Part shown: piece by piece, positions 47,199 to 55,934 of the stretch | How the letters are laid out: each line of letters begins with the position of its first letter | Position numbering within the stretch: the first letter of the stretch is position 1 | Assembly (NCBI RefSeq): GCF_030272895.1 | Contig: NZ_JALRNF010000039.1 | Location: 1 to 64,000 of the forward strand | Reading direction: 5' to 3' | Source: Pseudomonas sp. BGr12 | GTDB lineage: Bacteria > Pseudomonadota > Gammaproteobacteria > Pseudomonadales > Pseudomonadaceae | DNA length: 64,000 nt | Position numbers and translations under genes: made by a program | The notes under the pieces: model-generated | What the model was told of the DNA's origin: nothing | The model's database searches: none | Seen by the model: only the letters and a program-made list of their open reading frames with translations

Positions 47199-48308
47199 TC
47201 ACACCGCCGAACTGTAGCGCCGAACCCCGTTCTCCGGCACCGGCAGCTGCGCCGCCACGCTACCGGGCACGGCAAACAGCACCAGGTGATCGGCCGCCAC
47301 TTCGATGCCCACCTCGGCCCCGACCTGGTGGTCGATATGGCTGGGGAAGATCGCTTCGAGCTGGCTGCCGGTCGGCAGTTGCAGGCGATACAGGGTCGAG
47401 GCGCCGAGGAAGCTCTTGCCGACGATCTGTACCTTCAGTGCGCTGTGCGGCGCATGGAGGATGTCGTCCGGACGCAGCAGGACGTCGACCGCGCTGCCCG
47501 GGGTGAAGGTGTAAGCGCGATTGCCGCGCAATTCACCCAATTCGGTACGCACGGACTCCGGGCTGGTCAGCTGGCCACGAATGAAGTAGCCCTGGCCGAT
47601 GAAGCTGGCCACGAAGGGGGTCAGGGGTTCGTGATAGAGGTTGTAGGGCGTGTCCCACTGCTCCAGGCGACCTTCCTTGAAGACGCCGACATGGTCACTG
47701 ACCGCGAAGGCTTCTTCCTGGTCGTGGGTGACCAGGATGGCGCTGGTGCCGCGGCTTTTGAGAATGTCGCGAACCTCATGGCTGAGGCGGCGGCGCAGTT
47801 CCACGTCGAGGTTGGAGAAGGGCTCGTCGAGCAGCAGCAATTGCGGCTCGGGGGCCAGGGCGCGGGCCAGGGCCACGCGTTGTTGCTGACCGCCGGAAAG
47901 CTCGTGTGGGTAGCGTTTGCCGAGCCCGTCGAGCTTCACCAGCTCGAGCATTTCCTTGACCACCTGCTGCTGGTTGGGGTGCTTGCCGATACCGAAGGCG
48001 ATGTTCTCGGCCACTGTCAGGTGCGGGAACAGCGCGTAGTCCTGGAACACCATGCCGATCCGGCGCTTTTCCGGCGCCAGGGTGAAGCCAGCCTTGGAGA
48101 TGACTTCACCGGCCAGCTGGATCTCACCCTCGTGCACGGGCTCGAAGCCTGCGATGGCGCGCAGGGTGGTGGTCTTGCCGCACCCCGATGAGCCGAGCAG
48201 GCAACCGATGTCGCCGGCGTTGAGGTGCAGGTTGAGGTTCTGGACGATGCGCTGCTCGCCATAGCCACAGGCGAGGTTGCGCAGGTTAAGCAGTAAAGGT
48301 TGACTCAT
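47199..48308 (-). CDS. Orphan ABC transporter ATPase, FbpC/PotA type
   Basis: A 369-residue importer-type ATPase with C-terminal TOBE domain. It has Walker [22 protein letters not shown]-loop [13 protein letters not shown], signature [20 protein letters not shown], Walker [13 protein letters not shown] and H-loop [18 protein letters not shown] residues occupy about 250-369. This is the architecture of iron (FbpC), polyamine or sulfate importers. No permease or binding protein lies nearby, and its start overlaps the argF stop by 4 bp, so it is translationally coupled to an arginine biosynthetic gene. The substrate is unknown; ferric iron is the closest guess by sequence style. Confidence 0.86.
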   Translation of the reverse strand: MSQPLLLNLRNLACGYGEQRIVQNLNLHLNAGDIGCLLGSSGCGKTTTLRAIAGFEPVHEGEIQLAGEVISKAGFTLAPEKRRIGMVFQDYALFPHLTVAENIAFGIGKHPNQQQVVKEMLELVKLDGLGKRYPHELSGGQQQRVALARALAPEPQLLLLDEPFSNLDVELRRRLSHEVRDILKSRGTSAILVTHDQEEAFAVSDHVGVFKEGRLEQWDTPYNLYHEPLTPFVASFIGQGYFIRGQLTSPESVRTELGELRGNRAYTFTPGSAVDVLLRPDDILHAPHSALKVQIVGKSFLGASTLYRLQLPTGSQLEAIFPSHIDHQVGAEVGIEVAADHLVLFAVPGSVAAQLPVPENGVRRYSSAV

Positions 48309-49225
48309 GCGTGGTGATAGGCCGGTTCAACAAGAAATTCGAGAAGCGCCTTCTGTGCATGCAAGCGGTTTTCGGCCTGGTCCCAGGCGACCGAGCGTGG
48401 GTCGTCGAGCAGGTCCAGGCTGATTTCCTCGCCACGGTGGGCGGGCAGGCAGTGCATGAACAGGGCATCGGGTGCTGCCAGGTCGAGCAGTTCGCGGGTT
48501 ACCTGGTAAGGCGCGAACAAGGCCAGGCGCCGTGCAGTTTCCTCTTCCTGACCCATGGAAGTCCAGACATCGGTGCTCACCAGGTGCGCGCCCTGCACGG
48601 CATCCTTGGGTTCACGGAAGATCTGCACGCGCTCGCCAGCCTTGGCCAGGAACTCGGCATTGGGCTCGTATTCGGCCGGGCAGGCGATGCGCAGCTGGAA
48701 GTCGAACTGGATGGCCGCCTCGATGTAGCTGTTGCACATGTTGTTGCCGTCACCGATCCAGGCCACGGTCTTGCCCTGGATGGCGCCGCGGTGTTCGAGG
48801 AAGGTCTGCATGTCGGCCAGCAGCTGGCAGGGGTGCAGGTCGTCGGACAGGCCGTTGATCACCGGTACCCGGGAGTTGGCGGCGAACTCGGTCAGGGTGC
48901 TGTGGGCGAAGGTCCGGATCATCACCGCATCGAGCATGCGCGACATGACGATGGCGCAGTCGCCGATCGGCTCGCCACGGCCCAGTTGGGTGTCGCGCGG
49001 GGACAGGAAGATGGCCTGGCCGCCGAGCTGGATCATGCCGGCTTCGAACGACAGCCGGGTACGGGTCGAGGATTTCTCGAAGATCATCCCCAGCACGCGG
49101 TTCTTCAGGGGTTCGAACAGTACGCCGCGGTTACGCAGGTCCTTCAGCTCGATGCCTCGACGGATCACGCTCAGCAGTTCGTCGGCTGTGAAGTCCATCA
49201 GGGAGAGAAAGTGCCTAGCGCTCAT
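48305..49225 (-). CDS. argF: Ornithine carbamoyltransferase, anabolic
   Basis: Makes citrulline from ornithine and carbamoyl phosphate in arginine biosynthesis. The 306-residue protein has the carbamoyl-phosphate loop [14 protein letters not shown], the ornithine region [17 protein letters not shown] and the catalytic [11 protein letters not shown]. Length and motifs fit ArgF rather than the longer catabolic ArcB. Promoter, ArgR-type half-sites and a structured leader are visible upstream. It overlaps the orphan ABC ATPase gene. Confidence 0.96.
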   Translation of the reverse strand: MSARHFLSLMDFTADELLSVIRRGIELKDLRNRGVLFEPLKNRVLGMIFEKSSTRTRLSFEAGMIQLGGQAIFLSPRDTQLGRGEPIGDCAIVMSRMLDAVMIRTFAHSTLTEFAANSRVPVINGLSDDLHPCQLLADMQTFLEHRGAIQGKTVAWIGDGNNMCNSYIEAAIQFDFQLRIACPAEYEPNAEFLAKAGERVQIFREPKDAVQGAHLVSTDVWTSMGQEEETARRLALFAPYQVTRELLDLAAPDALFMHCLPAHRGEEISLDLLDDPRSVAWDQAENRLHAQKALLEFLVEPAYHHA

Positions 49226-49250
49226 GTTTGACTACCTTATTTGCAACAGA

Positions 49251-49310
49251 CCGCAGGTCAACGATGCCGGTTTTTCGAAACAACGGAGGTGACCTGCGGC
49301 GAAAGCCGCA
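49251..49310 (-). promoter_or_regulatory. argF leader with two mutually exclusive hairpins
   Basis: In the leftward leader RNA, hairpin A is TGCGGC-TTTC-GCCGCA (49310-49295). Hairpin B pairs CCGCAGGTCA (49299-49290) with TGACCTGCGG (49260-49251), a perfect 10-bp stem over 29 nt. They share bases 49295-49299, so only one can form fully. The leader from the predicted start near 49333 to ATG 49225 is about 108 nt. Confidence 0.5.
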
Positions 49311-49330
49311 CGGGGCGACGAAATAGGGGA

Positions 49331-49367
49331 AGACGCAATACTATAATTAAATGTCGCGTCATACCAA
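49331..49367 (-). promoter_or_regulatory. argF promoter overlapped by ArgR-type half-sites
   Basis: Minus-strand TTGGTA (49367-49362), 16 bp, TATAGT (49345-49340) form a sigma-70 promoter. On the plus strand TGTCGC-N8-AA (49352-49367) is an exact Pseudomonas ArgR half-site and AGACGC-N8-AA (49331-49346) a weaker one, 21 bp apart. ArgR binding here would cover both promoter elements. Confidence 0.65.
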
Positions 49368-49589
49368 GTGGGGCGTGCACTGCCTTTATTGTGGGCAATG
49401 CCGCAACCCATTGGGCGGATGCTTTTTTTATGCCAGCACAAGGGTTTTACACTGCCCGCTGGCGGCTTGGCAAACCCTGGCGCATCGTTACGCCTGATGC
49501 CGCAAGATTCACGGGGCGAAACTCGCTGGTGGCACTGCGTGTCCGGGCTCATAGTCAGGCCCATCACCAGACACCCGGAAGAGGTGGCC

Positions 49590-51698
49590 ATGAACAAGAC
49601 CTTGCATCACCGTGCCTGTCACCTGTGCGAAGCCATCTGTGGCCTGACCATCGAAGTCACCGAAGCGCCCGGCGCCGCGCCGCGCATCAGCTCGATCAAG
49701 GGCGACCCCCAGGACAGCTTCAGCCGTGGTCACATCTGCCCCAAGGCCGTGGCCCTGCAGGACATCCAGAACGATCCCGATCGCCTGCGCGTACCGCATC
49801 GGCGGGTGGGCGACAGCTGGGAGCCGATCGGCTGGGACGAAGCTTTCGAGTTCGCCGCGCAAAAGCTCTGGGCCATCCAGCAGGCCCACGGCCAGAACGC
49901 CGTGGCGGTCTATCAGGGTAACCCCAGCGTGCATAACTACGGGCTGATGACCCACAGCAACTACTTCCTCGGCTTGCTCAAGACCCGCAATCGTTTCTCC
50001 GCCACCTCGGTTGACCAGCTGCCACAGCACCTGACCAGCTACCTGATGTATGGCCATGGCTTGCTGCTGCCGATCCCGGACATCGACCACACCGACTTCA
50101 TGCTGATCCTGGGCGGTAACCCCCTGGCTTCCAATGGCAGCATCATGACCGTGCCGGATGTAGAGAAGCGTCTGAAGGCGATCCAGGCCCGAGGTGGCAA
50201 GCTGGTGGTGGTTGATCCACGGCGCAGCGAAACCGCAGCCATGGCCGACCAGCATGTGTTCGTGCGCCCCGGTGGCGATGCGGCGCTGCTGTGTGGCCTG
50301 CTCAATACCCTGTTCAGCGAGGGCCTGGAGCGACCGTCGAGCTTGCCGGTCGACGGGCTCGACCAGGTGCGTGAGGCGATTGCACCGTTCAGCGCCGAAG
50401 CGATGGCGCCACTGTGTGGCGTCGAAGCGCAGGTCATCCGCCAGTTGGCGCGCGACTTCGCCGCCGCCGACAAAGCCGTGTGCTATGGGCGCATGGGCGT
50501 CTCGACCCAGGCCTTCGGTACCCTGTGCCATTGGCTGGTGCAGTTGATCAACCTGGTCAGCGGCAACCTCGACCGGGTCGGTGGCGCCTTGTGTACCCAG
50601 CCTGCGGTGGACCTGGTGGCCAGTACCTCCGGTGGGCATTTCAATGCCTGGCAGAGCCGGGTGTCCGGTTTGCCGGAATACGGGGGCGAGTTGCCGGTGG
50701 CAGCGCTGGCCGAGGAAATGCTCAGCGAAGGGGAAGGGCAGGTGCGCGCACTGGTGACGGTGGCGGGTAACCCGGTGCTGTCCACCCCCAACGGCAGGCA
50801 ACTGGAGCGTGCGCTGGAGGGCCTGGAGTTCATGCTCAGCATCGACCTCTATATCAACGAGACCACCCGCTATGCGGACCTGATCCTGCCGTCCACCTCG
50901 GCCCTGGAAAACGATCACTACGACACTACTTTCAACCTGTTGGCCGTACGCAATGTCAGCCGCTTCAACCGGGCGATCCTGCCCAAGCCGCAAGGGGCCT
51001 TGCACGATTGGGAAATCTTCGTCGGCCTGGCCAGGGCCTTTGCCGCGCTTGCCGACAAGCCGTTGAAACCGACCTTGCCGCCGGCGCAGCTGATCGACAT
51101 CGGCTTGCGCCAGGGGCGCTATGGCGAAGGTTCGCCGTTCAACCTGTCGATCGCGACGCTGGACCAACACCCCCACGGCATCGACTTGGGGCCCTTGCAG
51201 CCGAACCTTGCCGGGCGCCTGAAGACCGTCAACCAACGCATCCAGGCCGCGCCGCCGGAGATTCTCATCGACCTGCAGCGGTTTGCCGGGCAACAACCGA
51301 TTGGATCGGATCAACTGTTGCTGATCGGGCGCCGGCATGTGCGCAGCAACAACTCCTGGATGCACAATTACCACCGTCTGGTGAAGGGCAAGCCGCGCCA
51401 TCACTTGCTCATGCACCCGGACGATCTGGCCGGTCGCCACTTGAGCGACGGGCAGCGGGTGCGGGTCAGCTCCCGGGTGGGCAGTATCGAGGTCGAGGTG
51501 CAGGCGTGCAGCGACATGATGCCGGGGGTGGTCAGCCTGCCCCATGGCTTTGGCCATGGCCGCGCCGGTGTGCGCATGGACATCGCCCGCAACCAGCCCG
51601 GGGCCAGCGCCAATGACCTCACCGATGAGCGCTGGCGCGATGCGGTATCGGGCAACGCGGCGCTCAATGGCGTGCCGGTGCAGGTGGTTGCGGCCTGA
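49590..51698 (+). CDS. Molybdopterin-dependent oxidoreductase, single subunit
   Basis: A 702-residue member of the DMSO reductase/formate dehydrogenase superfamily. Cys ligands for a 4Fe-4S cluster are seen in CHLCEAICG (residues 10-18) and GHICPKA (near 48), and the bis-MGD fold in LILGGNPLASNG, VVDPRRSETAAMADQHVFVR and GRHVRSNNSWMHNYHRL. No twin-arginine signal is present, so it acts in the cytoplasm. RBS GGAAGAGG precedes ATG 49590. The frame upstream to 49368 is not conserved. No electron-transfer subunit, FdhD or Mo-cofactor gene is close; the substrate is unknown. Confidence 0.87.
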   Translation: MNKTLHHRACHLCEAICGLTIEVTEAPGAAPRISSIKGDPQDSFSRGHICPKAVALQDIQNDPDRLRVPHRRVGDSWEPIGWDEAFEFAAQKLWAIQQAHGQNAVAVYQGNPSVHNYGLMTHSNYFLGLLKTRNRFSATSVDQLPQHLTSYLMYGHGLLLPIPDIDHTDFMLILGGNPLASNGSIMTVPDVEKRLKAIQARGGKLVVVDPRRSETAAMADQHVFVRPGGDAALLCGLLNTLFSEGLERPSSLPVDGLDQVREAIAPFSAEAMAPLCGVEAQVIRQLARDFAAADKAVCYGRMGVSTQAFGTLCHWLVQLINLVSGNLDRVGGALCTQPAVDLVASTSGGHFNAWQSRVSGLPEYGGELPVAALAEEMLSEGEGQVRALVTVAGNPVLSTPNGRQLERALEGLEFMLSIDLYINETTRYADLILPSTSALENDHYDTTFNLLAVRNVSRFNRAILPKPQGALHDWEIFVGLARAFAALADKPLKPTLPPAQLIDIGLRQGRYGEGSPFNLSIATLDQHPHGIDLGPLQPNLAGRLKTVNQRIQAAPPEILIDLQRFAGQQPIGSDQLLLIGRRHVRSNNSWMHNYHRLVKGKPRHHLLMHPDDLAGRHLSDGQRVRVSSRVGSIEVEVQACSDMMPGVVSLPHGFGHGRAGVRMDIARNQPGASANDLTDERWRDAVSGNAALNGVPVQVVAA

Positions 51699-51790
51699 TA
51701 TCGGCAAGGCCGAGCGTCGCGCTCGGCTTTCCGATACAATGCGTCACCGTGCCGACAAACAGGTCGGAAAGTTCAGCCGCGAGGTGCTTC

Positions 51791-52126
51791 ATGGATATCA
51801 TCGAAACAATCAAAGAGCAGATTGCCAACAACACCATTCTGCTTTACATGAAAGGCTCGCCGAATGCACCGCAGTGCGGTTTTTCGGCCAAGGCGGCGCA
51901 AGCCGTGATGGGTTGTGGTGAGAAGTTCGCTTACGTGGATATCCTGCAGAACCCGGAAATCCGTGCCAACCTGCCAAAGTACGCCAACTGGCCGACCTTC
52001 CCGCAACTGTGGGTGGCCGGTGAGCTGGTTGGCGGTTCCGACATCATGACTGAGATGTTCGCCAACGGCGAACTGCAGACCCTGATCAAGGACGCTGCGG
52101 CCAAGGCCAAGGCAGCCGAGGCCTGA
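51791..52126 (+). CDS. grxD: Monothiol glutaredoxin Grx4
   Basis: Small iron-sulfur cluster carrier of 111 residues. It has the monothiol active site CGFS at residues 29-32 (APQCGFSAKA), the glutathione-binding WPTFPQLWV and GGSDIMTEMF. It probably forms glutathione-bridged [2Fe-2S] dimers and donates clusters. ATG 51791 was chosen by family length. A strong terminator follows. Its proximity to bfr and bfd groups genes of iron handling. Confidence 0.95.
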   Translation: MDIIETIKEQIANNTILLYMKGSPNAPQCGFSAKAAQAVMGCGEKFAYVDILQNPEIRANLPKYANWPTFPQLWVAGELVGGSDIMTEMFANGELQTLIKDAAAKAKAAEA

Positions 52127-52146
52127 TCCCAGGCCCGCTGACAAAG

Positions 52147-52174
52147 AGCCCCGCACTGCGGGGCTTTTTTTTTT
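52147..52174 (+). terminator. Rho-independent terminator of grxD
   Basis: AGCCCCGC-ACT-GCGGGGCT followed by ten T residues, 20 bp after the grxD stop. One of the clearest terminators in the window. Confidence 0.92.
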
Positions 52175-52177
52175 GGC

Positions 52178-52249
52178 TGTAGGAGCGGGCTTGCCCCGCG
52201 ATACGATGTGACTGATTCACCGCAATCGCGGGGCAAGCCCGCTCCCACC
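52178..52249. repeat. REP pair between grxD and bfr
   Basis: A forward core (TAGGAGCGGGCTTGCCCCGC) and an inverted core (ATCGCGGGGCAAGCCCGCTC), 25 bp apart, lie between two terminators of converging genes. Confidence 0.9.
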
Positions 52250-52265
52250 GATCGCAACCAGGCAC

Positions 52266-52294
52266 AAAAAAGCCCGCATCGCTGCGGGCTTTTT
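52266..52294 (-). terminator. Terminator of bfr
   Basis: AAGCCCGC-ATCGCT-GCGGGCTT with A and T runs on both sides, so it can work in both directions. It lies 20 bp beyond the bfr stop. Confidence 0.85.
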
Positions 52295-52314
52295 GCTGCT
52301 GGAAGCAGATGCGA

Positions 52315-52785
52315 TTACTCGCCCATCTGCGACTGCAGGTAGTTTTCCAGGCCGACCTTGTCGATCAGGCTCAGCTGGGTTTCCAGCCAGTCGATGTGTT
52401 CTTCCTCGGACTCGAGGATGTCTTCGAGCATTTCACGGCTGCCGAAGTCGCCAACGGTTTCACAGTGGGCGATGGCGGCCTTGAGGTCGGTCAGGCCTTT
52501 TTGCTCGATCTTGAGGTCGCACTCGAGCATTTCCTTGGTGTGTTCACCAATCAGCAGCTTGCCCAGGTCCTGGACGTTGGGGATGCCTTCGAGGAACAGA
52601 ATACGCTTGATCAATTTGTCAGCGTGCTTCATTTCATCGATGGATTCCTTGTACTCGTGCTTGCCGAGCTTATCCAGACCCCAGTCTTCGTACATGCGCG
52701 CATGCAGGAAGTATTGGTTGATTGCGACCAGCTCGTTTCCGAGGATCTTGTTGAGATGCTGGATGACGCTAACGTCGCCTTTCAT
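52315..52785 (-). CDS. bfr: Bacterioferritin (heme-binding, BfrB-like)
   Basis: Iron-storage subunit that forms a 24-mer with heme between subunits. The 156 residues start [20 protein letters not shown]. Ferroxidase and heme residues are visible: Glu-18 region in [12 protein letters not shown], Glu-51/Met-52/His-54 in [10 protein letters not shown], and late ligands in [14 protein letters not shown]. It matches P. aeruginosa BfrB more than BfrA. ATG 52785 was chosen over 52851. Next to bfd, whose ferredoxin releases iron from this type of bacterioferritin. Confidence 0.95.
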   Translation of the reverse strand: MKGDVSVIQHLNKILGNELVAINQYFLHARMYEDWGLDKLGKHEYKESIDEMKHADKLIKRILFLEGIPNVQDLGKLLIGEHTKEMLECDLKIEQKGLTDLKAAIAHCETVGDFGSREMLEDILESEEEHIDWLETQLSLIDKVGLENYLQSQMGE

Positions 52786-52854
52786 GATGGGGTCCTGCCC
52801 TGTTAGTGTGCCTATAAGGACAAGTTTGAGCTCGCTAACTTCGCCTGTCAAACC

Positions 52855-52932
52855 TAAGTTATTGAATAATAAGTAAAAATTAATCGGAATAAGAATGTTT
52901 TCATTCCGCGTTTTAACCCTAACTTATTGAAT
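52855..52932. repeat. Direct repeat TAASTTATTGAAT in the bfr upstream region
   Basis: TAAGTTATTGAAT (52855-52867) and TAACTTATTGAAT (52920-52932) differ at one base and are 65 bp apart in an AT-rich stretch between the bfr start and the bfd terminator. They may be operator or promoter elements of bfr. Confidence 0.45.
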
Positions 52933-52941
52933 TACAGGCAT

Positions 52942-52967
52942 AAAAAAACCGGACACGAGGTCCGGTT
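52942..52967 (-). terminator. Terminator of bfd
   Basis: On the minus strand AACCGGAC-CTCGT-GTCCGGTT followed by a T run; it lies 18 bp past the bfd stop and separates bfd from bfr. Confidence 0.85.
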
Positions 52968-52984
52968 CTTCGAATGGGCTGTAT

Positions 52985-53203
52985 TTACGCTGCGGTAAAT
53001 TCCACAGGGTAGGGCAGGATGGCCTGGCTGACCTGCAGTTCGGTCAGGGTTTCGCGCACTACCTGTTTGGCCAGGCAGGCACACTTGCCACACTGGCTCG
53101 CCACGTTGGTGGCGGCTCTGACTTCCTTGTAGCTGCAGCATCCTTCATAGATCGCATCGCGGATCTGTCCGTCGGTTACACCAACACAAAGACACACATA
53201 CAT
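52985..53203 (-). CDS. bfd: Bacterioferritin-associated ferredoxin
   Basis: A 72-residue [2Fe-2S] protein that reduces the bacterioferritin core so iron can leave. Cysteine ligands are Cys-4 and Cys-6 (MYVCLCVGVTDGQIRDAI) and the pair in QCGKCACLAKQVV near residues 38 and 41, the Bfd spacing. ATG 53203 begins the domain directly. A Fur-like box 46 bp upstream fits iron-starvation induction. Own terminator, so it is not cotranscribed with bfr. Confidence 0.94.
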   Translation of the reverse strand: MYVCLCVGVTDGQIRDAIYEGCCSYKEVRAATNVASQCGKCACLAKQVVRETLTELQVSQAILPYPVEFTAA

Positions 53204-53248
53204 AGGGCAGACCATCACTGGTAAAGGCTCAATGCGAAGAAGCTTAAT

Positions 53249-53267
53249 GTTAATGAGAATGCTTGTC
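53249..53267. promoter_or_regulatory. Fur-like box upstream of bfd
   Basis: GTTAATGAGAATGCTTGTC matches 14 of 19 positions of GATAATGATAATCATTATC and stands 46 bp before the bfd start. Confidence 0.65.
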
Positions 53268-53437
53268 AAAGCACATCATCCTGATGCCCGTGCCAGGGCG
53301 ACCGGCGGTCGTTTCGAGGATCGGCAATGCTGAAATTCGGCGAGCGGCTTCAGGCGGTGTATCATGGCCGGCCTTTTGTCTGCCAGGCCGGCCAAGCCTG
53401 CCTGTGCAGCCTCACTCAATCCATCAGGAGATAGCGA

Positions 53438-54040
53438 ATGAGCGTACTCGTTGGCAAACAAGCCCCGGACTTCACCGTTCCAGCCGTGCTGGGCAATGGC
53501 GAAATCGTAGACAGCTTCAACCTGGCTTCGGCCATCAAGGGCAAGTACGGCCTGGTGTTCTTCTACCCGCTGGACTTCACCTTCGTCTGCCCGTCCGAGC
53601 TGATCGCCCTGGACCACCGCATGTCCGAGTTCCGCGACCGCAACGTTGAAGTGATCGCTGTTTCGATCGACTCGCACTTCACCCACAACGCCTGGCGCAA
53701 CACCCCGATCAATGCCGGTGGCATCGGTCACGTCTCGTACATCATGGCTGCTGACATGAAGCACGATATCGCCAAGGCCTACGACGTCGAGTCCGAAGGC
53801 GGCGTTGCCTTCCGTGGCGCGTTCCTGATCGACGACAAGGGCGTTGTCCGCTCGCAGATCGTCAACGACCTGCCGCTGGGCCGTAACATGGACGAGCTGC
53901 TGCGTCTGGTCGACGCCCTGCAATTCCATGAAGAGCACGGCGAAGTCTGCCCTGCCAACTGGAAAAAAGGCGACAAGGGCATGACCGCTTCGCCAGAAGG
54001 CGTTGCTGCCTACCTGAGCGAGAACGCTGGCAAGCTGTAA
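53438..54040 (+). CDS. Typical 2-Cys peroxiredoxin, AhpC/TSA family
   Basis: Cytoplasmic thiol peroxidase that reduces hydrogen peroxide and organic peroxides. The 200 residues contain the peroxidatic site YPLDFTFVCPSEL with Cys-51 and a resolving Cys near 171 in EVCPANWKKG. RBS CAGGAG precedes ATG 53438. This is the Prx type found in this neighbourhood of P. aeruginosa (PA3529 like) and separate from the AhpC-AhpF pair. It is divergent from the iron genes bfd/bfr, and a terminator follows. Confidence 0.93.
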   Translation: MSVLVGKQAPDFTVPAVLGNGEIVDSFNLASAIKGKYGLVFFYPLDFTFVCPSELIALDHRMSEFRDRNVEVIAVSIDSHFTHNAWRNTPINAGGIGHVSYIMAADMKHDIAKAYDVESEGGVAFRGAFLIDDKGVVRSQIVNDLPLGRNMDELLRLVDALQFHEEHGEVCPANWKKGDKGMTASPEGVAAYLSENAGKL

Positions 54041-54051
54041 GCGCCACGCGT

Positions 54052-54082
54052 AAAAAAACCGGCCCTGGTGGCCGGTTTTTTT
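54052..54082 (+). terminator. Terminator of the peroxiredoxin gene
   Basis: AACCGGCC-CTGGT-GGCCGGTT followed by seven T residues, with an A run on the other side, so it may also serve rnt from the opposite strand. Confidence 0.9.
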
Positions 54083-54094
54083 ATGCCTGCGACT

Positions 54095-54763
54095 TCAGTC
54101 GTTGAAGTCGTGCCAGCCGCCCATTTCCTTCCAGCGGTTGACGATGCCGCAGAACAGCTCGGCAGTCTTCTCGGTGTCGTAGCGCGCCGAGTGGGCCTCA
54201 CGACCGTCGAAGTCGATGTCGGCGCTCTGGCAGGCCCGGGCCAGCACGGTCTGGCCGTAGGCAAGTCCGGCCAGGGTCGCGGTGTCGAAGCTGGAGAACG
54301 GATGAAACGGATTGCGTTTCATGTCGTTGCGCGCCACGGCCGCATTGAGGAAGCCCAGGTCGAAGCTGCTGTTGTGACCGACCAGGATGGCCCGTTTGCA
54401 GCCATTGGCCTTGAGCGACTTGCGCACGCCACGGAAGATGTCGGTCAGTGCCGACTCTTCGCTGACGGCCATGCGCAGCGGGTGATCCAGCTTGATCCCG
54501 GTGAATTCCAGGGCCGCCTGCTCGATGTTGGCCCCTTCGAACGGCTCGACGCGGAAGAAATAGGTATGTTCCGGGAACAGGAAGCCTTTTTCGTCCATGC
54601 CGATGGTGACGGCGGCGATTTCCAGCAGGGCATCGGTGGCGCTGTTGAAGCCACCGGTTTCCACATCCACTACAACCGGCAGGTAGCCGCGAAAGCGTTC
54701 AGCCATCGGGTGGCGTGGGCCACCGCTTGGACCGTCCTGGTCGTCGTACAGGTCTTCACTCAC
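54095..54763 (-). CDS. rnt: Ribonuclease T
   Basis: 3'-5' exonuclease that trims tRNA and other stable RNA ends. The 222-residue DEDD-family protein has Exo[14 protein letters not shown], Exo[13 protein letters not shown], and Exo[18 protein letters not shown] with the catalytic His. Its start overlaps the pyrC stop by 4 bp, so it is coupled to pyrC. Length and motifs match known Rnt. Confidence 0.95.
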   Translation of the reverse strand: MSEDLYDDQDGPSGGPRHPMAERFRGYLPVVVDVETGGFNSATDALLEIAAVTIGMDEKGFLFPEHTYFFRVEPFEGANIEQAALEFTGIKLDHPLRMAVSEESALTDIFRGVRKSLKANGCKRAILVGHNSSFDLGFLNAAVARNDMKRNPFHPFSSFDTATLAGLAYGQTVLARACQSADIDFDGREAHSARYDTEKTAELFCGIVNRWKEMGGWHDFND

Positions 54764-55806
54764 GCGTTTTCCTCCAGCAGGCGCCAGCGCAGTTGCTCAC
54801 CGGCGCGCAGCGGGACGACGGTTTGCTCGCCGAACGGCAGGCTGCTTGGGGCGGTCCAGCTTTCACGAACCAGGGTGATGGTATCGGTGTTGCGCGGCAG
54901 GCCGTAGAAGTCCGGGCCGTGCTTGCTGGCGAAGGCTTCGAGCTTGTCCAGGGCGTTGCGTTGCTCGAACGCCTCGGCGTACATCTCGATAGCGGCATAG
55001 GCGGTGTAGCAGCCGGCGCAGCCACAGGCCGCTTCCTTGGCGTGACGGGCGTGCGGGGCCGAGTCGGTGCCGAGGAAGAACTTGCTGCTGCCGCTGGTGG
55101 CGGCGTCCAGCAGGGCCACCTGGTGGGTGTTGCGCTTGAGGATCGGCAGGCAGTAGTAGTGCGGACGAATACCGCCAACCAGCATGTGGTTGCGGTTGTA
55201 CAGCAGGTGCTGGGCGGTGATGGTCGCGCCGACGTTGGCCGGGGCCTCGTTGACGAACTGCACGGCATCGCTGGTGGTGATGTGTTCGAAGACCACCTTC
55301 AGGGTCGGGAAGCGCTCGACCACACGGCGCAGGTGCTCGTCGATGAACAGCTTCTCGCGGTCGAACACGTCGATCTCGCTGCGGGTCACTTCACCGTGTA
55401 CCAGCAGTGGCATGCCGACTTCGGCCATGGCTTCGAGCACCGGGAAGATGTTGTCGATGCTGGTGACGCCGGAATCGGAGTTGGTGGTCGCGCCGGCCGG
55501 GTAGAGCTTGGCGGCATGCACGAAACCGGTGGCCTTGGCCGCACGGATTTCCTCGGGCTGGGTGCGGTCGGTGAGGTACAGCACCATCAGCGGTTCAAAG
55601 CGGCTGCCGGCCGGGCGCGCGGCCAGGATGCGCTCGCGATAGGCGCCGGCTTCGGCCGCGTCGCGCACCGGAGGTACCAGGTTGGGCATGATGATTGCGC
55701 GGGCAAAGGTGCGCGCAACGTCGCCGACGGTATGGGGCAGTACGGCACCATCGCGAAGATGGATGTGCCAGTCATCGGGACGCAGGAGGGTCAGGCGGTC
55801 GGACAT
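54760..55806 (-). CDS. pyrC: Dihydroorotase, class II
   Basis: Cyclises carbamoyl-aspartate to dihydroorotate in pyrimidine synthesis. From ATG 55806 it has 348 residues. Binuclear zinc ligands are visible: [10 protein letters not shown], the carbamylated lysine in [28 protein letters not shown] and LGTDSAPH. First gene of the pyrC-rnt pair; divergent from motY. Confidence 0.96.
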   Translation of the reverse strand: MSDRLTLLRPDDWHIHLRDGAVLPHTVGDVARTFARAIIMPNLVPPVRDAAEAGAYRERILAARPAGSRFEPLMVLYLTDRTQPEEIRAAKATGFVHAAKLYPAGATTNSDSGVTSIDNIFPVLEAMAEVGMPLLVHGEVTRSEIDVFDREKLFIDEHLRRVVERFPTLKVVFEHITTSDAVQFVNEAPANVGATITAQHLLYNRNHMLVGGIRPHYYCLPILKRNTHQVALLDAATSGSSKFFLGTDSAPHARHAKEAACGCAGCYTAYAAIEMYAEAFEQRNALDKLEAFASKHGPDFYGLPRNTDTITLVRESWTAPSSLPFGEQTVVPLRAGEQLRWRLLEENA

Positions 55807-55934
55807 TGGGGATTCCAGGCGGGTCGAACTCAATATGAATGCTACCGGAAAAGCCGGTTCCGAGCACTCGCTATCAAGTTTTGCCCCGACCGACCGATAG
55901 CCTGCGGGTATACCGAAAATCTGTGGAGCCGCCC

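Noticed and set aside
53366..53393. GGCCGGCC pair upstream of the peroxiredoxin gene as an operator
   Set aside because: The two palindromic octamers are 12 bp apart and could form a hairpin, but short GC-only words are expected in such DNA and no regulator motif fits.
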